39,789 nt of DNA from contig CAKMKJ010000039.1 in NCBI GenBank assembly GCA_927443345.1, forward strand, positions 66,372 through 106,160, in the 5' to 3' direction. The translations under genes were made by a program, and so were the position numbers. Shown here piece by piece: positions 24,479 to 33,537 of the stretch. The first letter of the stretch is position 1. Every line of letters starts with the position of its first letter. The notes below the pieces were generated by a model. That model saw only the letters and a program-made list of their open reading frames with translations, ran no database searches and was not told where the DNA came from. This stretch comes from an uncultured Anaerolineaceae bacterium. GTDB lineage: Bacteria; Chloroflexota; Anaerolineae; Anaerolineales; Anaerolineaceae.

Positions 24479-25423
24479 ATGAAACACATTAAGTTATTCA
24501 GTATTCTTGTCACAGTCTCAATGTTAATAGCTGCATGTGCCCCTGTGGCAACCCCAGCTCCTACTCAAGCTCCAACAATGGCCGAACCTGCTGCAACCGA
24601 AGCACCAGCGACTATTGTTGATATTGCAGTCAACGATGGCCGCTTCACTACACTAGTAGCTGCCCTCCAGGCAGCAGGCTTGGTAGAAACGCTTCAAGGT
24701 GCTGGCCCAGTCACTGTTTTCGCCCCGACAGATGAAGCCTTTGCCAAGTTGCCTGCAGGAACTGTTGAAGACCTGCTCAAACCCGAAAACAAAGATAAAC
24801 TGGTTCAGATTCTGACCTATCATGTCTTATCGGGTAAAGTGATGGCCGCGGACGCAGCACAACTGACTAGTGCTGAAACGGTTGCAATGCTGCCCCTCAC
24901 AATCAAAAGCGATATGGGCAAGGTAATGATTAATGATGCTACTGTTGTTTTGGCTGATGTTACCGCTTCTAATGGTGTGATCCATGTGATCGACACAGTT
25001 CTTTTACCCCCCAGTGATATCGTTGATACAGCGGTCGCAGACGGCCGTTTCACCACCCTTGTTGCGGCTGTTCAGGCTGCCGGGTTGGTTGACACGCTCA
25101 AGGGAACAGGACCTTTTACCGTCTTCGCCCCGACTGATGATGCCTTTGCCAAGCTGGCCCCTGGAACTGTCGAAACACTCCTGTTACCCGAGAACAAAGA
25201 TCAGCTTGTTAGTATCCTCACCTACCATGTCGTTGCCGGAAGTGTTATGGCTGCAGATGTAGTCAAACTAACCAGTGCTGACACTCTTAATACCCAATCC
25301 GTTACGATTAAAGTAGAGGATGGTAAGGTTTACATCAATGATGCACAGGTGATCATCACTGACATTCTCACTTCCAACGGAGTGATCCATGTAATTGACC
25401 AGGTCATTCTACCCCCGCAATAA
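24479..25423 (+). CDS. Lipoprotein with two fasciclin (FAS1) domains
   Basis: 314 aa. Signal peptide with lipobox LIAAC (Cys20), a Pro/Thr/Ala linker to about 45, then two FAS1 domains (about 46-178 and 180-314). Each has FTTLVAA, TVFAPTD(E/D)AFAKL, LTYHV and SNGVIHVID, the H1 and H2 signatures. FAS1 domains mediate adhesion to surfaces, sugars or other cells. The two domains are very similar even in DNA, indicating a recent internal duplication. The ribosome binding site AAAGGAATTAG precedes the ATG. Very strong promoter upstream, so the protein may be abundant. Single gene, followed by a hairpin terminator. Confidence 0.95.
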   Translation: MKHIKLFSILVTVSMLIAACAPVATPAPTQAPTMAEPAATEAPATIVDIAVNDGRFTTLVAALQAAGLVETLQGAGPVTVFAPTDEAFAKLPAGTVEDLLKPENKDKLVQILTYHVLSGKVMAADAAQLTSAETVAMLPLTIKSDMGKVMINDATVVLADVTASNGVIHVIDTVLLPPSDIVDTAVADGRFTTLVAAVQAAGLVDTLKGTGPFTVFAPTDDAFAKLAPGTVETLLLPENKDQLVSILTYHVVAGSVMAADVVKLTSADTLNTQSVTIKVEDGKVYINDAQVIITDILTSNGVIHVIDQVILPPQ

Positions 25424-25442
25424 AAATTTAGCTGCAATGTCT

Positions 25443-25471
25443 CATGGCCGCCCTCAGAACGGGCGGCCATG
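25443..25471. terminator. GC-rich hairpin after the fasciclin gene
   Basis: CATGGCCGCCC (25443-25453) and its perfect complement (25461-25471) with a 7-base loop, 20 bases after the stop. The U-tract is weak (AATTTA). Confidence 0.7.
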
Positions 25472-25656
25472 AATTTATAGTAGACGGAAAAAAACAATGT
25501 CAAAATTTTTAACTTTGAGAAGATGTGTATAATCACAAGTAGGTCAGAGGGCGTTGTGGAATTTGACAAGCGGTTGTGCATCCAATTTGCTGAAGACCTG
25601 AATTATCACCTGCTTGGATGAATTCAATTTGAGATAACAAAAGAAGGAAATATCCC

Positions 25657-26523
25657 ATGAAAAAAAATAATCGAATTGCCTTACTTAGTCTACCAATAAT
25701 CATCCTAATCGGCCTTTTGGTCGCTTTAGCAGGCAGCCAGGCAGGGCATTCAATCGGTAGCATCCCCATTTTTGCATTATGTGTGGGATTAGCCTTTCTT
25801 ATCCAGTGGCTGGTTTTTATCCCGTCTTTCCGGCTACAAACTGAAAAATACTTCGACCTGACCGGAAGTATCACCTACATCACTGTGATAAGTGTTGCTG
25901 CTTTATTGAGCGCAGGGCTAGATGCAAGATCTATCCTTCTTTGGGCTCTAGTCGTTATCTGGGCAATCCGTTTGGGCACTTTTCTGTATAATCGAATCCA
26001 CAAAGCTGGCAAAGATGACCGCTTTGATGAAATCAAGCCTTCCTTTGTTCGTTTTCTGAATGTTTGGACGATCCAGGGGTTGTGGGTTACCTTCACCATG
26101 GCTGCTGCGCTGGTTGCCATAACCACAACAAACCGCAAAGAGTTTGATGCTTTTGCCATTATCGGTCTACTGGTTTGGGTTTTTGGGTTCTCAATTGAGA
26201 TTATCGCTGATCGTCAAAAAAGTCGCTTCAGTGCAAACCCGGAAAACAAAGGGAAGTTTATTCAGACCGGTTTATGGTCTCGTTCTCGCCACCCCAATTA
26301 TTTCGGTGAAATCGTACTCTGGATCGGCATAGCATTGATCGCTTTACCTGTTCTTCAAGGTTGGCAATGGGTCGCCTTGATCTCTCCCGTTTTTGTCACT
26401 TTGTTAATCACTCGTGTCAGTGGAGTTCCTCTGCTTGAAAAGAAAGCAGATCAAAAATGGGGCGGACAAGCAGATTATGAAGCCTACAAAAAGTCAACGC
26501 CGGTATTGATTCCTCGCTTGTAA
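25657..26523 (+). CDS. DUF1295 / steroid-reductase-like membrane protein
   Basis: 288 aa with about eight membrane helices. The C-terminal signature LWSRSRHPNYFGEIVLWIGI and the late LLEKKADQKWGGQADYEAYK place it in DUF1295, related to 3-oxo-5-alpha-steroid 4-dehydrogenases and ICMT-type methyltransferases; the His-Pro-Asn-Tyr element binds cofactor. IWAIRLGTFLYNRIHKAGKDDRFDEIK is also typical. Enzyme activity is likely but unassigned; fatty or isoprenoid lipid reduction is the usual guess. AAGAAGGAA lies before the ATG. Followed by a hairpin at 26528-26555. Confidence 0.9.
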   Translation: MKKNNRIALLSLPIIILIGLLVALAGSQAGHSIGSIPIFALCVGLAFLIQWLVFIPSFRLQTEKYFDLTGSITYITVISVAALLSAGLDARSILLWALVVIWAIRLGTFLYNRIHKAGKDDRFDEIKPSFVRFLNVWTIQGLWVTFTMAAALVAITTTNRKEFDAFAIIGLLVWVFGFSIEIIADRQKSRFSANPENKGKFIQTGLWSRSRHPNYFGEIVLWIGIALIALPVLQGWQWVALISPVFVTLLITRVSGVPLLEKKADQKWGGQADYEAYKKSTPVLIPRL

Positions 26524-26527
26524 AAGA

Positions 26528-26555
26528 AACCCTTCTTCTGCTATTTAGAAGGGTT
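26528..26555. terminator. Hairpin terminator after the DUF1295 gene
   Basis: AACCCTTCT (26528-26536) pairs with AGAAGGGTT (26547-26555) just after the stop codon; loop of 10 bases, weak T-tract. Confidence 0.6.
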
Positions 26556-27294
26556 GGCTGGTGGAAATAATACTTGCACTCAACCCTCTCAATTTTTGCC
26601 GACCTCAAAATGCCATAAAGATGGTTTGTTACCAAAACAAGAACTGTCACCGGCCAGCCCAATATAACATTGGCTACACTATCAAGATGCAATTTTCCTG
26701 TTGGTAAAGTAAATATTGAATAACACTAGATGCGATTATGGAAGCGGTACACCTCAATATGGAAAGCATGACGGCCGCTGACAAGCTAGAACTGGCAAAC
26801 AGACATGCAAAAAAGGCTACATTTTTACTAAATCCAGGCAAAACATACCACCAACAAAATCAAAACATACCCGCTTACCTCTTAGCCTTTGGATTTCTCC
26901 TTGGGAGGAACACTAACTTTAGAACGACTGCTAAAACCAAAGATGAACGTGTGGCGGGAAATACCTCGCCATTATGTTAACCAAAACATATAATAACGGT
27001 TAAGGGAACGTTCCAGTCCTTTTGGTTTGTAAAAAAAGAAAGGTATGCTATTCTTATGCAAGCTCATCAAATTTTGGGGCTATATTTTTATTGTCATAAT
27101 TTATAATATCAAGATTATCTACTGGCCATGATCACCTAACTTCACAACAGGTGCACATTATAGAAAATAGTTCAATAAAGCATCGTTAAAAACAAGGGTT
27201 TCACGAAAATATGACTACAAATTACTCATCAGCAGGTAATGAAACAGCTAAAACAATTCCAGATACAGTCACAACCCAGATCAGAGGATAAGCT
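26556..27294. other. Intergenic region, no supported gene
   Basis: About 740 bases. AACCAAAA (26979-26986) and TTTTGGTT (27020-27027) form an inverted repeat whose loop holds the 10-base palindrome GGAACGTTCC (27005-27014). A plus-strand frame at 26738-26980 (80 codons) lacks a ribosome binding site and any family resemblance. A 26-codon frame at 27211-27291 ends just before the broken Usp gene and could be debris. AT-rich, possibly the remains of lost genes of the stress cluster. Confidence 0.5.
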
Positions 27295-27664
27295 ATGAAA
27301 CACTTCATGAATATTCTGGCAGTCTTTAATAGCAAAGTCGACAACCGAGATCTTTTAGATCAGGCTGTGGATTTGGCACAAAGGAATTGGGCTACCTTGA
27401 CGGTGATGGATGTCATTGAAGAAGCACCATCCAGTCTTGCGAAACTAAGAGCAAATGTATCTTTTGAAAGGGGATGCGGGGGATTTGACTTCTGAACTAG
27501 CCCAGGCAAAGGCAATTGACCTGATTGCAATCGGAACAGTCAGCCGCAAAGGTATTGCTGGTTTTCTTATTGGCAACACAGCAGAAAAAGTACTGCAGCA
27601 GGTGAATTGTTCGGTACTAACCATCAAGCCTGAAGGGTTTACCTCCCCTGTAAAAACAGATTAA
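27295..27664 (+). pseudogene. Universal stress protein, UspE-like, deleted and frameshifted
   Basis: Reading from ATG 27295 gives MKHFMNILAVFNSKVDNRD through ATLTVMDVIEEAPSSL, the start of the first domain of a UspE-like tandem protein. After about 55 codons the frame changes. From about 27458 the second frame gives LLKGDAGDLTSELAQAKAID, then IAIGTVSRKGIAGF and IGNTAEKVLQQVNCSVLTIK, the end of the second domain. Intact relatives have about 290-300 residues, so roughly 170 residues are deleted and the halves are joined out of frame. The ATP-loop motif Gly-x2-Gly-x9-Gly is partly kept at the end. It lies directly before the flavocytochrome gene. Not functional as drawn. Confidence 0.85.
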
Positions 27665-27710
27665 GTGTAAATCACACTGTAATGGATGCAAAAAGGAAGG
27701 ATGAAATAGT

Positions 27711-29039
27711 ATGACGAAACGTATCTTTCAGGGAATTTTTTGGGTCGGTATTTACTTGATAATCACTCTTGCACCGCTGTTAATTTTACTTGCAGGCCCT
27801 CGACCTGTGGGGCGAGAATTTTGGCGTGATCTTTCGGTGGGCTTAGGATACTGTGGCTTGTCGATGGTAGGGCTACAGTTTGTTTTAACAGCCCGTTTTA
27901 AGGTAATTAAAGCGCCATATGGCAGCGATATTGTGTATTTTTTCCACCGCCAAATTTCACTAGTCACTTTTATTTTGATTGCTGCCCATCCGCTTATTCT
28001 GTTCGTTTTTGATCCTCAACATCTCGGCCTCCTTAACTTGGTCACAGCGCCTTGGGCGGCTCGTTTTGGGGTAGTGGCTGTCATTTCTCTTGGAGTAATG
28101 ATTAGTTTATCTGTCTGGCGTAAAAGACTGAAGATTGAATACGACCGATGGCGGATTTGGCATGGCATCCTTGCTACCTGTGTGATGGCGCTGGCCATGA
28201 TTCACGTAGAATTGAGAGGTTACTACCTGAACACTCTTTGGAAACAACTTTTTTGGGGATTATATGGGGCTTTTTGGGTCGGTTTATTAGCATGGGTACG
28301 TGTGATCAAACCATTCTTGTTATTACGCAAAGCATATCTGGTCGAAAAGGTTATTCCTGAACGTGGTAATGCATGGACGCTTGTTTTACAGACAATGAAC
28401 CACGAAGGTTTACGCTTCCAACCCGGGCAATTTGCTTGGATTACAGCATGGGATACGCCCATTCGCGATCACGAACACCCATTTTCATTCTCAGGTAGTG
28501 CGATGGATAGCTCACAGCTATCCTTCACGATAAAAGAATTGGGAGATTTCACTGCTTCTATCAAGAACCTAACAAAGGGGCAACGTGTGTATGTGGACGG
28601 TCCATATGGGGCTTTCAGCATTGATCGTCACCCTAATGCACAGGGGTTTGTCTTCATCGCAGGGGGTATCGGAATTACACCGATGATTTCAATGCTGCGG
28701 ACCTTGGCTGACCGAGGAGATTCGCGCCAACTGACTCTCCTCTATGCCAATAAAACACTTGAAGGAGCTACTTTTCTGGAAGAAATCGAAAAATTGAACC
28801 TGATGTTAAACCTCAAGGTTGTTCATGTGCTGGAATCACCACCGGAAGGATGGACTGGTGAAAGAGGCTTCATAAACGCCGATATCTTGAAGCAATATTT
28901 ACCGGCAGATTTCAAACAAAATAGGGTTGAAATCTTTATTTGTGGGCCAGGGCCAATGATGAACGCTGTGGAAAAAATCCTCACAAAAATTGGCGTTCCT
29001 TTGGGCGATTTTCACTCTGAACGTTTTGACCTGGTTTAA
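27711..29039 (+). CDS. Ferric-reductase-like flavocytochrome b
   Basis: 442 aa. Six membrane helices form a ferric reductase-like domain with two pairs of heme ligands, His79/His93 and His151/His165, each 14 residues apart: a bis-heme layout. A ferredoxin-NADP reductase-like cytosolic part follows, with FAD motif HPFSFSG (256-262), GPYGAF, the NAD(P) motif GGIGITPMISML (318-329) and CGPGPMM (411-417). It should pass electrons from NAD(P)H through FAD and two hemes across the membrane to metal, oxygen or a quinone. All motifs are intact although the gene just upstream is broken. AAGGAAGG before the ATG. The 31-aa membrane protein gene starts 10 bases after it. Confidence 0.94.
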   Translation: MTKRIFQGIFWVGIYLIITLAPLLILLAGPRPVGREFWRDLSVGLGYCGLSMVGLQFVLTARFKVIKAPYGSDIVYFFHRQISLVTFILIAAHPLILFVFDPQHLGLLNLVTAPWAARFGVVAVISLGVMISLSVWRKRLKIEYDRWRIWHGILATCVMALAMIHVELRGYYLNTLWKQLFWGLYGAFWVGLLAWVRVIKPFLLLRKAYLVEKVIPERGNAWTLVLQTMNHEGLRFQPGQFAWITAWDTPIRDHEHPFSFSGSAMDSSQLSFTIKELGDFTASIKNLTKGQRVYVDGPYGAFSIDRHPNAQGFVFIAGGIGITPMISMLRTLADRGDSRQLTLLYANKTLEGATFLEEIEKLNLMLNLKVVHVLESPPEGWTGERGFINADILKQYLPADFKQNRVEIFICGPGPMMNAVEKILTKIGVPLGDFHSERFDLV

Positions 29040-29049
29040 AGGAGGACTC

Positions 29050-29145
29050 ATGCGACAGCGAGCAGCAACATGGTTGGCTATTTCAATTGGAGTGGTTGTA
29101 TTCTTTTTGGCAATTTTATTTGCTTTGCTTCAACAAAGCTACTAA
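29050..29145 (+). CDS. Single-helix membrane microprotein, 31 aa
   Basis: ATG at 29050 with a perfect AAAGGAGG six bases before it; stop TAA at 29143-29145. The product opens MRQRAATWLA, continues as one hydrophobic helix (residues 8-26) and ends LLQQSY. Basic N-terminus implies it faces the cytosol. The strong ribosome binding site and the 10-base distance to the flavocytochrome gene make it a real gene. Such tiny subunits often stabilise cytochrome-type complexes (like CydX for cytochrome bd); a comparable role here is a hypothesis. Confidence 0.8.
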   Translation: MRQRAATWLAISIGVVVFFLAILFALLQQSY

Positions 29146-29209
29146 ACACAAATGCATTCCATTTTAATATCATTTTCTTTTTATGCAGAAGAAACTATAA
29201 AGGCGAAAA

Positions 29210-29683
29210 ATGGTAAAAATAATTGGAAAATTCCTTGGTCTATTCGAACGCTTGATCGTTGGCAGCCTAATCCTAATGATGATAGTGGTTATATTTTTGT
29301 CAACAATTGAGCTGGGGCGAATGTTGGTTTTAGATATTATCACTCCACCCAATTACTTGCTTGATATCAATGAGTTATTGGATGTATTTGGTTTCTTCAT
29401 GCTCATACTAATAGGGGTCGAACTGCTCGAGACGATTCGCGCCTATCTTAACGAACATGAGGTGCATGTTGAGATAGTACTCGAAGTTGCCTTGATTGCT
29501 GTAGCCCGTAAAGTGGTCATCATTGATGTAAAAGAATTCTCCTCTGAAACTCTCTTGGCTATTGCAGCAATCGTAATATCCTTAGCAGGTGCATATTACC
29601 TTCAAAAGCGGGTCCGGAACAGGCATGATCATAGTGCAGGTAGTAAGAATCCAATAGAATCAACTGTTCCAAAAGTTCAGTGA
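29210..29683 (+). CDS. PsiE-like phosphate-starvation membrane protein
   Basis: 157 aa with four membrane segments: about 10-35, 55-77, 88-105 and 108-130. The core HVEIVLEVALIAVARKVVIIDV is characteristic of the PsiE family, as is LLDVFGFFMLILIGVELLETI. PsiE is induced by phosphate starvation and cAMP in Escherichia coli; its function is unknown. The start ATG has only a weak AAGG. It follows the 31-aa gene by 64 bases on the same strand and ends the flavocytochrome run. Confidence 0.88.
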   Translation: MVKIIGKFLGLFERLIVGSLILMMIVVIFLSTIELGRMLVLDIITPPNYLLDINELLDVFGFFMLILIGVELLETIRAYLNEHEVHVEIVLEVALIAVARKVVIIDVKEFSSETLLAIAAIVISLAGAYYLQKRVRNRHDHSAGSKNPIESTVPKVQ

Positions 29684-29824
29684 AATTGACCTTATGAAGC
29701 GATTCACAATTAACCGATTTATTTTGGCTCCATTTCATTCTTCTAACTGAGAAACAAGTTGATATTATGGATCACAAACGCAATAATAAAGTTAGATTAT
29801 CAACTTGATTCGGACACCTTATTT

Positions 29825-29867
29825 ATAACCCTCTGCTGACTAAAGGTTTTTAGTTTTGGAGGGTTAT
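29825..29867. terminator. Inverted repeat between the PsiE-like gene and CBS pseudogene
   Basis: ATAACCCTC (29825-29833) pairs with GAGGGTTAT (29859-29867); an inner ACTAAA/TTTAGT hairpin lies in the loop. It overlaps the end of the CBS pseudogene and may end transcripts from both sides. A second inverted repeat, CAAGTTGAT/ATCAACTTG, lies at 29755-29807. Confidence 0.5.
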
Positions 29868-30314
29868 TTCTTTAGAACTTTCCGAAGACCTGAAAAATAA
29901 TTTATGAGCTGCTCTATATGAAATCCCAATTCATCGATAAAATCTTTGGTCACATCACCGAGTGAGATCATACCGACAAGTTTTCATTCTTCCACAATCG
30001 GCAAGAAGCGAATGTGATTGTCCGTCAAAAGCATCATACACTCTTTTACCATTTGGTTTGGGTGAACAGAGATCAATTATCTAGTCATGACTTCTTCAAT
30101 ACTAGTCACCAACATGTTTATGAGATCAGGGCAGACTTTTCTAGCATAATAGCGCTCAATAAACAATCCCGATAATCTCCCCTTCCGCGATGGCCACAAG
30201 CGAGCTTATTAGTTTCTCTGCCATTAGTCTCAAGTTATCTTCAATGGTCGATTCCTTAAAAATAGACCATAAATGTACACTTTATATCTTAAGAATCTGT
30301 CACACTTTATTCAT
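29864..30314 (-). pseudogene. CBS-domain pair protein with four stops and a frameshift
   Basis: From ATG 30314 the minus strand reads MNKV*QILKI*SVHLWSI, then ESTIEDNLRLMAEKLISSL, EGEIIGIV, a frame change, ERYYARKVCPDLINM, EEVMTR*LISVHPNQMVKEC, DNHIRFLPIVEE*KLVGMI, SLGDVTKDFIDELGFHIEQL and a proper final TAA. This is a complete two-CBS protein of the short class (about 145 aa), which binds adenine nucleotides. The stops sit where relatives usually have Arg, Lys, an acidic or polar residue, and Gly, so they are recent point changes (two TGA, two TAA). Not translatable without recoding. It lies beside the P-type ATPase gene on the same strand. Confidence 0.9.
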
Positions 30315-30426
30315 ACTTTTCTACTGGACAAGTTTTTACATGGTAACCTGACAGAGATGGGCTGCAATTTCTCAAACAAATATTGGATGAAAAATCCTTC
30401 TCAAAGATTGGCTGGACCACCAAAAT

Positions 30427-33117
30427 TTATTCTTTAGCAACACTCAACCTTCGTCGAATCCATTTCTCGAATTCAATGACAATATAAGCAATCAAAGCGA
30501 CCGTTAAGACATTCAGCCAGAGTGCCAGCGAGATCGGTGCACTATCAAAGAGTTCGTTCATAAAAGGAGCATAGGTATACAATACCTGGATGAGCGCCAT
30601 AAGAATTGCGCCGCCCACCGCCCAGGGATTGGAGAAGAAACCTAATTGAAAAGGAGAGCGAGTCAGCGAGCGGGCGTTGAATAAATAGAATATCTCAACA
30701 AAAATGACCACATTAACAGCTACCGTACGAGCCTCTGGCAGCGAGGTCCCCCTGGACAGTTCATATTCAAATAATCCGAAAGACCCCGCTAAAATAATGA
30801 CACTTACCAAGACAATTCGCCAAAGCAGCGTCCCACTTAGAATGGGTGACTTGGGATTACGAGGCTTCCGCTGCATGATTCCAGGTTCTTTGGGCTCAAG
30901 CGATAGTGCAAACCCCAAAAACGCAGCCGTTACCATGTTGATCCACAATAACTGGATAGGAAGGATAGGTAACGTCGCTCCAGAAACAATTGCCGCCAAA
31001 AGCACCAATCCTTCACCTAGATTAGTAGGCAATGCCCAGGCAATGAATTTGGTCAGGTTATCAAACACACCCCTTCCCTCCTCAATAGCCGCTCTAATGG
31101 ATGCAAAATTATCATCGGTAAGGATCATGTCTGCAGCTTCTTTTGAAACGTCGGTACCAGTAATCCCCATTGCCACGCCTATATTGGCCTGTTTGAGAGC
31201 TGGAGCATCATTGACACCATCTCCGGTCATCGCAACCACGTGGTCGTGGGCTTGTAGTGCTTCCACAAGTCGCAGTTTTTGTTCAGGGGTTACACGGGCA
31301 AACACGTTTACCTTTTCAGCCTGTTCTATTAGTTCGATGTCAGAGAGTCTGGCCAACTCAGCTCCGGTTAACACAGTCGCGCAATCATCCTGGCATAACC
31401 CTATTTGTTGACCGATAGCAGCAGCGGTAAGGGCATGGTCGCCAGTGATCATTTTCACCGAAATACCCGCTGTATGGCAAGCCTGGATAGCATTAACTAC
31501 TTCTGGTCGAGGCGGATCCATCATACCCTGCAAGCCCAAAAGCGTTAGTCCATTAATGTCGTCGAAATTGATGGTCTTAGCTCCAGGCTTATCGTTGTAA
31601 GCGAATGCCAATACGCGCAGACCCTGCGAGGCCATCTGCTCCATTGCCTGACGAAACATCTCATTCGCACAAGATGAAACCTGGCCTGAAGGATCAAGTG
31701 CACCAGCACAACGATCAATCAACACTTCAGCAGCTCCTTTGACATATACTTTTCCATCGGCATGCAGTGTGGCCATGTACTGGTGTTGTGAATCGAAGGG
31801 AATCGAATCAAGTCTACCAGGATAGGTTGCCAGATCAGGATCCAAAGATGCCTTGCGGGCAGAGACCAGCAGCGCACCTTCAGTTGGGTCACCCTGCACA
31901 CTCCAGACCCCTTCTGACTGCACCACCTGGCTATCATTACAAAGCAGCCCGGCTTTGAGGGTCTCAAGAACAGCAGCGTCACTGAATTTAGCTGAGGGAA
32001 CTGAACCTTTTGGATAGATTTCTCCCACCGGCTGATAACCAACACCGTTTATCGTGTAAACTCCGCCCAGCGTGTGGATTTCTTGAACGGTCATTTGGTT
32101 TTGGGTAAGTGTGCCGGTTTTGTCTGAACAGATGACGGTCGTAGACCCCAGGGTTTCAACCGCTGGTAAGTTGCGGATGATAGCTCGGCGGCGGGCCATT
32201 CGCGAGACGCCAATTGCCAGCGTCACAGTTAACGCAGCAGGCAATCCTTCCGGGATGGCACCCACAGCCAAAGCGATGGCTGCCATAAGTGTTTCAACAA
32301 CCGCCTGACCGCGCATGAGACCAATGCCAAAGACTAGCGCAGATAACGCCAAAATTGTAATCAAAAGTAAACGGCTGAATTGACCGATTTTGCGCGTCAG
32401 CGGTGTTTCTAACTCAGCCGCGCTGGCAATTAACTGAGAAATTCTTCCCACCTCAGTACTGTCACCGGTAGCGACAACTACACCAGTCGCAGCGCCGTAC
32501 GTGACAAGGGTTGAAGCATAAGACATGTTTCGGCGTTCGCTTAAGATAGCATCGTGAGAAGTAACAAGAGCAGCGTCTTTTTCCACAGGGAGTGACTCCC
32601 CGGTAAGGGCTGATTCGGTTACCTGCAAATCACGTGAGGCCACAAGGCGCAGATCAGCCGGCACTCGCGCTCCGGACAAAAGCTGAACAATATCGCCAGG
32701 TACTAGTTCCGCAGCTGGAATTCGTACTACTTTGCCACCGCGAATGACAATTGCTTCGGTTGTCATTGTTCTCGCCAATGCCAAAATGGACTGCTCGGCG
32801 CGAGATTCCTGAATAAACCCAATAATCGCATTTATTAGAACCACTCCAAAGATTACTGCTGCGTCAGTCGGGTCTTTCAAAACCGCAGTCACCAGACTGG
32901 CAACCAACAAGATAATCACCAGAGGGTTGTTAAACTGAAGTAGAAAGCGTACCAACGGGCTTTGGCTTTTCTTGGGGGTCAGCATGTTCAGCCCAAAGCG
33001 TTGTTGACGGTGTTTTACCTCGAATACGTCCAACCCCTTCTCGATATTCGTGTCCAAGAGGTCAAGTACTTCATCTGCAGGAAGATGATGCCAGTGTTTG
33101 CCGAGCAAGGAGTTCAT
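30427..33117 (-). CDS. P-type cation-transporting ATPase (P2-like)
   Basis: 896 aa from the ATG at 33117 ([10 protein letters not shown]), with AAAGGA before it; the frame opens 36 bases earlier. It pumps a cation across the membrane using ATP. It has an N-terminal cation ATPase domain, TGES (172-175), PEGLPA in helix 4 (289-294), the phosphorylated Asp332 in CSDKTGTLT, and [11 protein letters not shown]. Helix 6 reads [16 protein letters not shown]: the Asp of the usual Ca-pump motif NLVTDG is Ala (residue 731). This fits a less studied branch resembling mycobacterial CtpF, so calcium cannot be assumed. All catalytic motifs are intact. A structured leader lies upstream at 33184-33267. Confidence 0.95.
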   Translation of the reverse strand: MNSLLGKHWHHLPADEVLDLLDTNIEKGLDVFEVKHRQQRFGLNMLTPKKSQSPLVRFLLQFNNPLVIILLVASLVTAVLKDPTDAAVIFGVVLINAIIGFIQESRAEQSILALARTMTTEAIVIRGGKVVRIPAAELVPGDIVQLLSGARVPADLRLVASRDLQVTESALTGESLPVEKDAALVTSHDAILSERRNMSYASTLVTYGAATGVVVATGDSTEVGRISQLIASAAELETPLTRKIGQFSRLLLITILALSALVFGIGLMRGQAVVETLMAAIALAVGAIPEGLPAALTVTLAIGVSRMARRRAIIRNLPAVETLGSTTVICSDKTGTLTQNQMTVQEIHTLGGVYTINGVGYQPVGEIYPKGSVPSAKFSDAAVLETLKAGLLCNDSQVVQSEGVWSVQGDPTEGALLVSARKASLDPDLATYPGRLDSIPFDSQHQYMATLHADGKVYVKGAAEVLIDRCAGALDPSGQVSSCANEMFRQAMEQMASQGLRVLAFAYNDKPGAKTINFDDINGLTLLGLQGMMDPPRPEVVNAIQACHTAGISVKMITGDHALTAAAIGQQIGLCQDDCATVLTGAELARLSDIELIEQAEKVNVFARVTPEQKLRLVEALQAHDHVVAMTGDGVNDAPALKQANIGVAMGITGTDVSKEAADMILTDDNFASIRAAIEEGRGVFDNLTKFIAWALPTNLGEGLVLLAAIVSGATLPILPIQLLWINMVTAAFLGFALSLEPKEPGIMQRKPRNPKSPILSGTLLWRIVLVSVIILAGSFGLFEYELSRGTSLPEARTVAVNVVIFVEIFYLFNARSLTRSPFQLGFFSNPWAVGGAILMALIQVLYTYAPFMNELFDSAPISLALWLNVLTVALIAYIVIEFEKWIRRRLSVAKE

Positions 33118-33183
33118 ATAAAAGTCCTTTACGTATCTCGAAGTCAAATCCAATTCATTAGTAACCCATGTTTGTTAATTTTA

Positions 33184-33267
33184 CCTAAATGTCTTGATTG
33201 CTGCTAGCATAGCCCTTTTCATGGACCTGTTTATTACAGGCCAAGGAAAAATCAATAGGCATTTAGG
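33184..33267 (-). promoter_or_regulatory. Structured 5' leader of the P-type ATPase gene
   Basis: On the minus strand CCTAAATG (33267-33260) pairs with CATTTAGG (33191-33184). TTGATT/AATCAA continues this stem inside. The interior holds a 7-bp hairpin GGCCTGT/ACAGGTC with loop AATAA and a small GCTA/TAGC hairpin. The element ends 66 bases before the ATG. It has the shape of a riboswitch-like leader, but I match it to no known class; a decayed mobile repeat is the alternative. Confidence 0.4.
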
Positions 33268-33537
33268 AATTTATTCAGTCTGATTTGGGAGCAAGCATAT
33301 CAACCTTTCACCAGCCGAAGCATATCAAGCATCACGTCCACCCATGCTCAGATGGCCAACACCATCAAAAAGAAATCCCCAGAGTGGAGTTCCAAGTCGC
33401 ACTTATATCGAATTATTAAGGTTTTCCATCGCCAACAAATCGATGACGAAGCAGATGGTCATAAGACCATTCCTCACTATAAACAGCAGCCTTTGGGAAA
33501 CCAGCGAGGTTGAAAATTTCATAGTATTCTGCTTATG

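Noticed and set aside
26738-26980. Plus-strand open frame of 80 codons
   Set aside because: No ribosome binding site or recognisable motif; composition looks non-coding. Mentioned only inside the intergenic entry.
29864-30314. TGA read as selenocysteine or recoded in the CBS gene
   Set aside because: TAA stops and a frameshift occur in the same gene, and the TGA positions should be Arg and Gly.
30704-31411. Long plus-strand open frame opposite the P-type ATPase gene
   Set aside because: Antisense shadow of a highly conserved gene; no ribosome binding site or domain.
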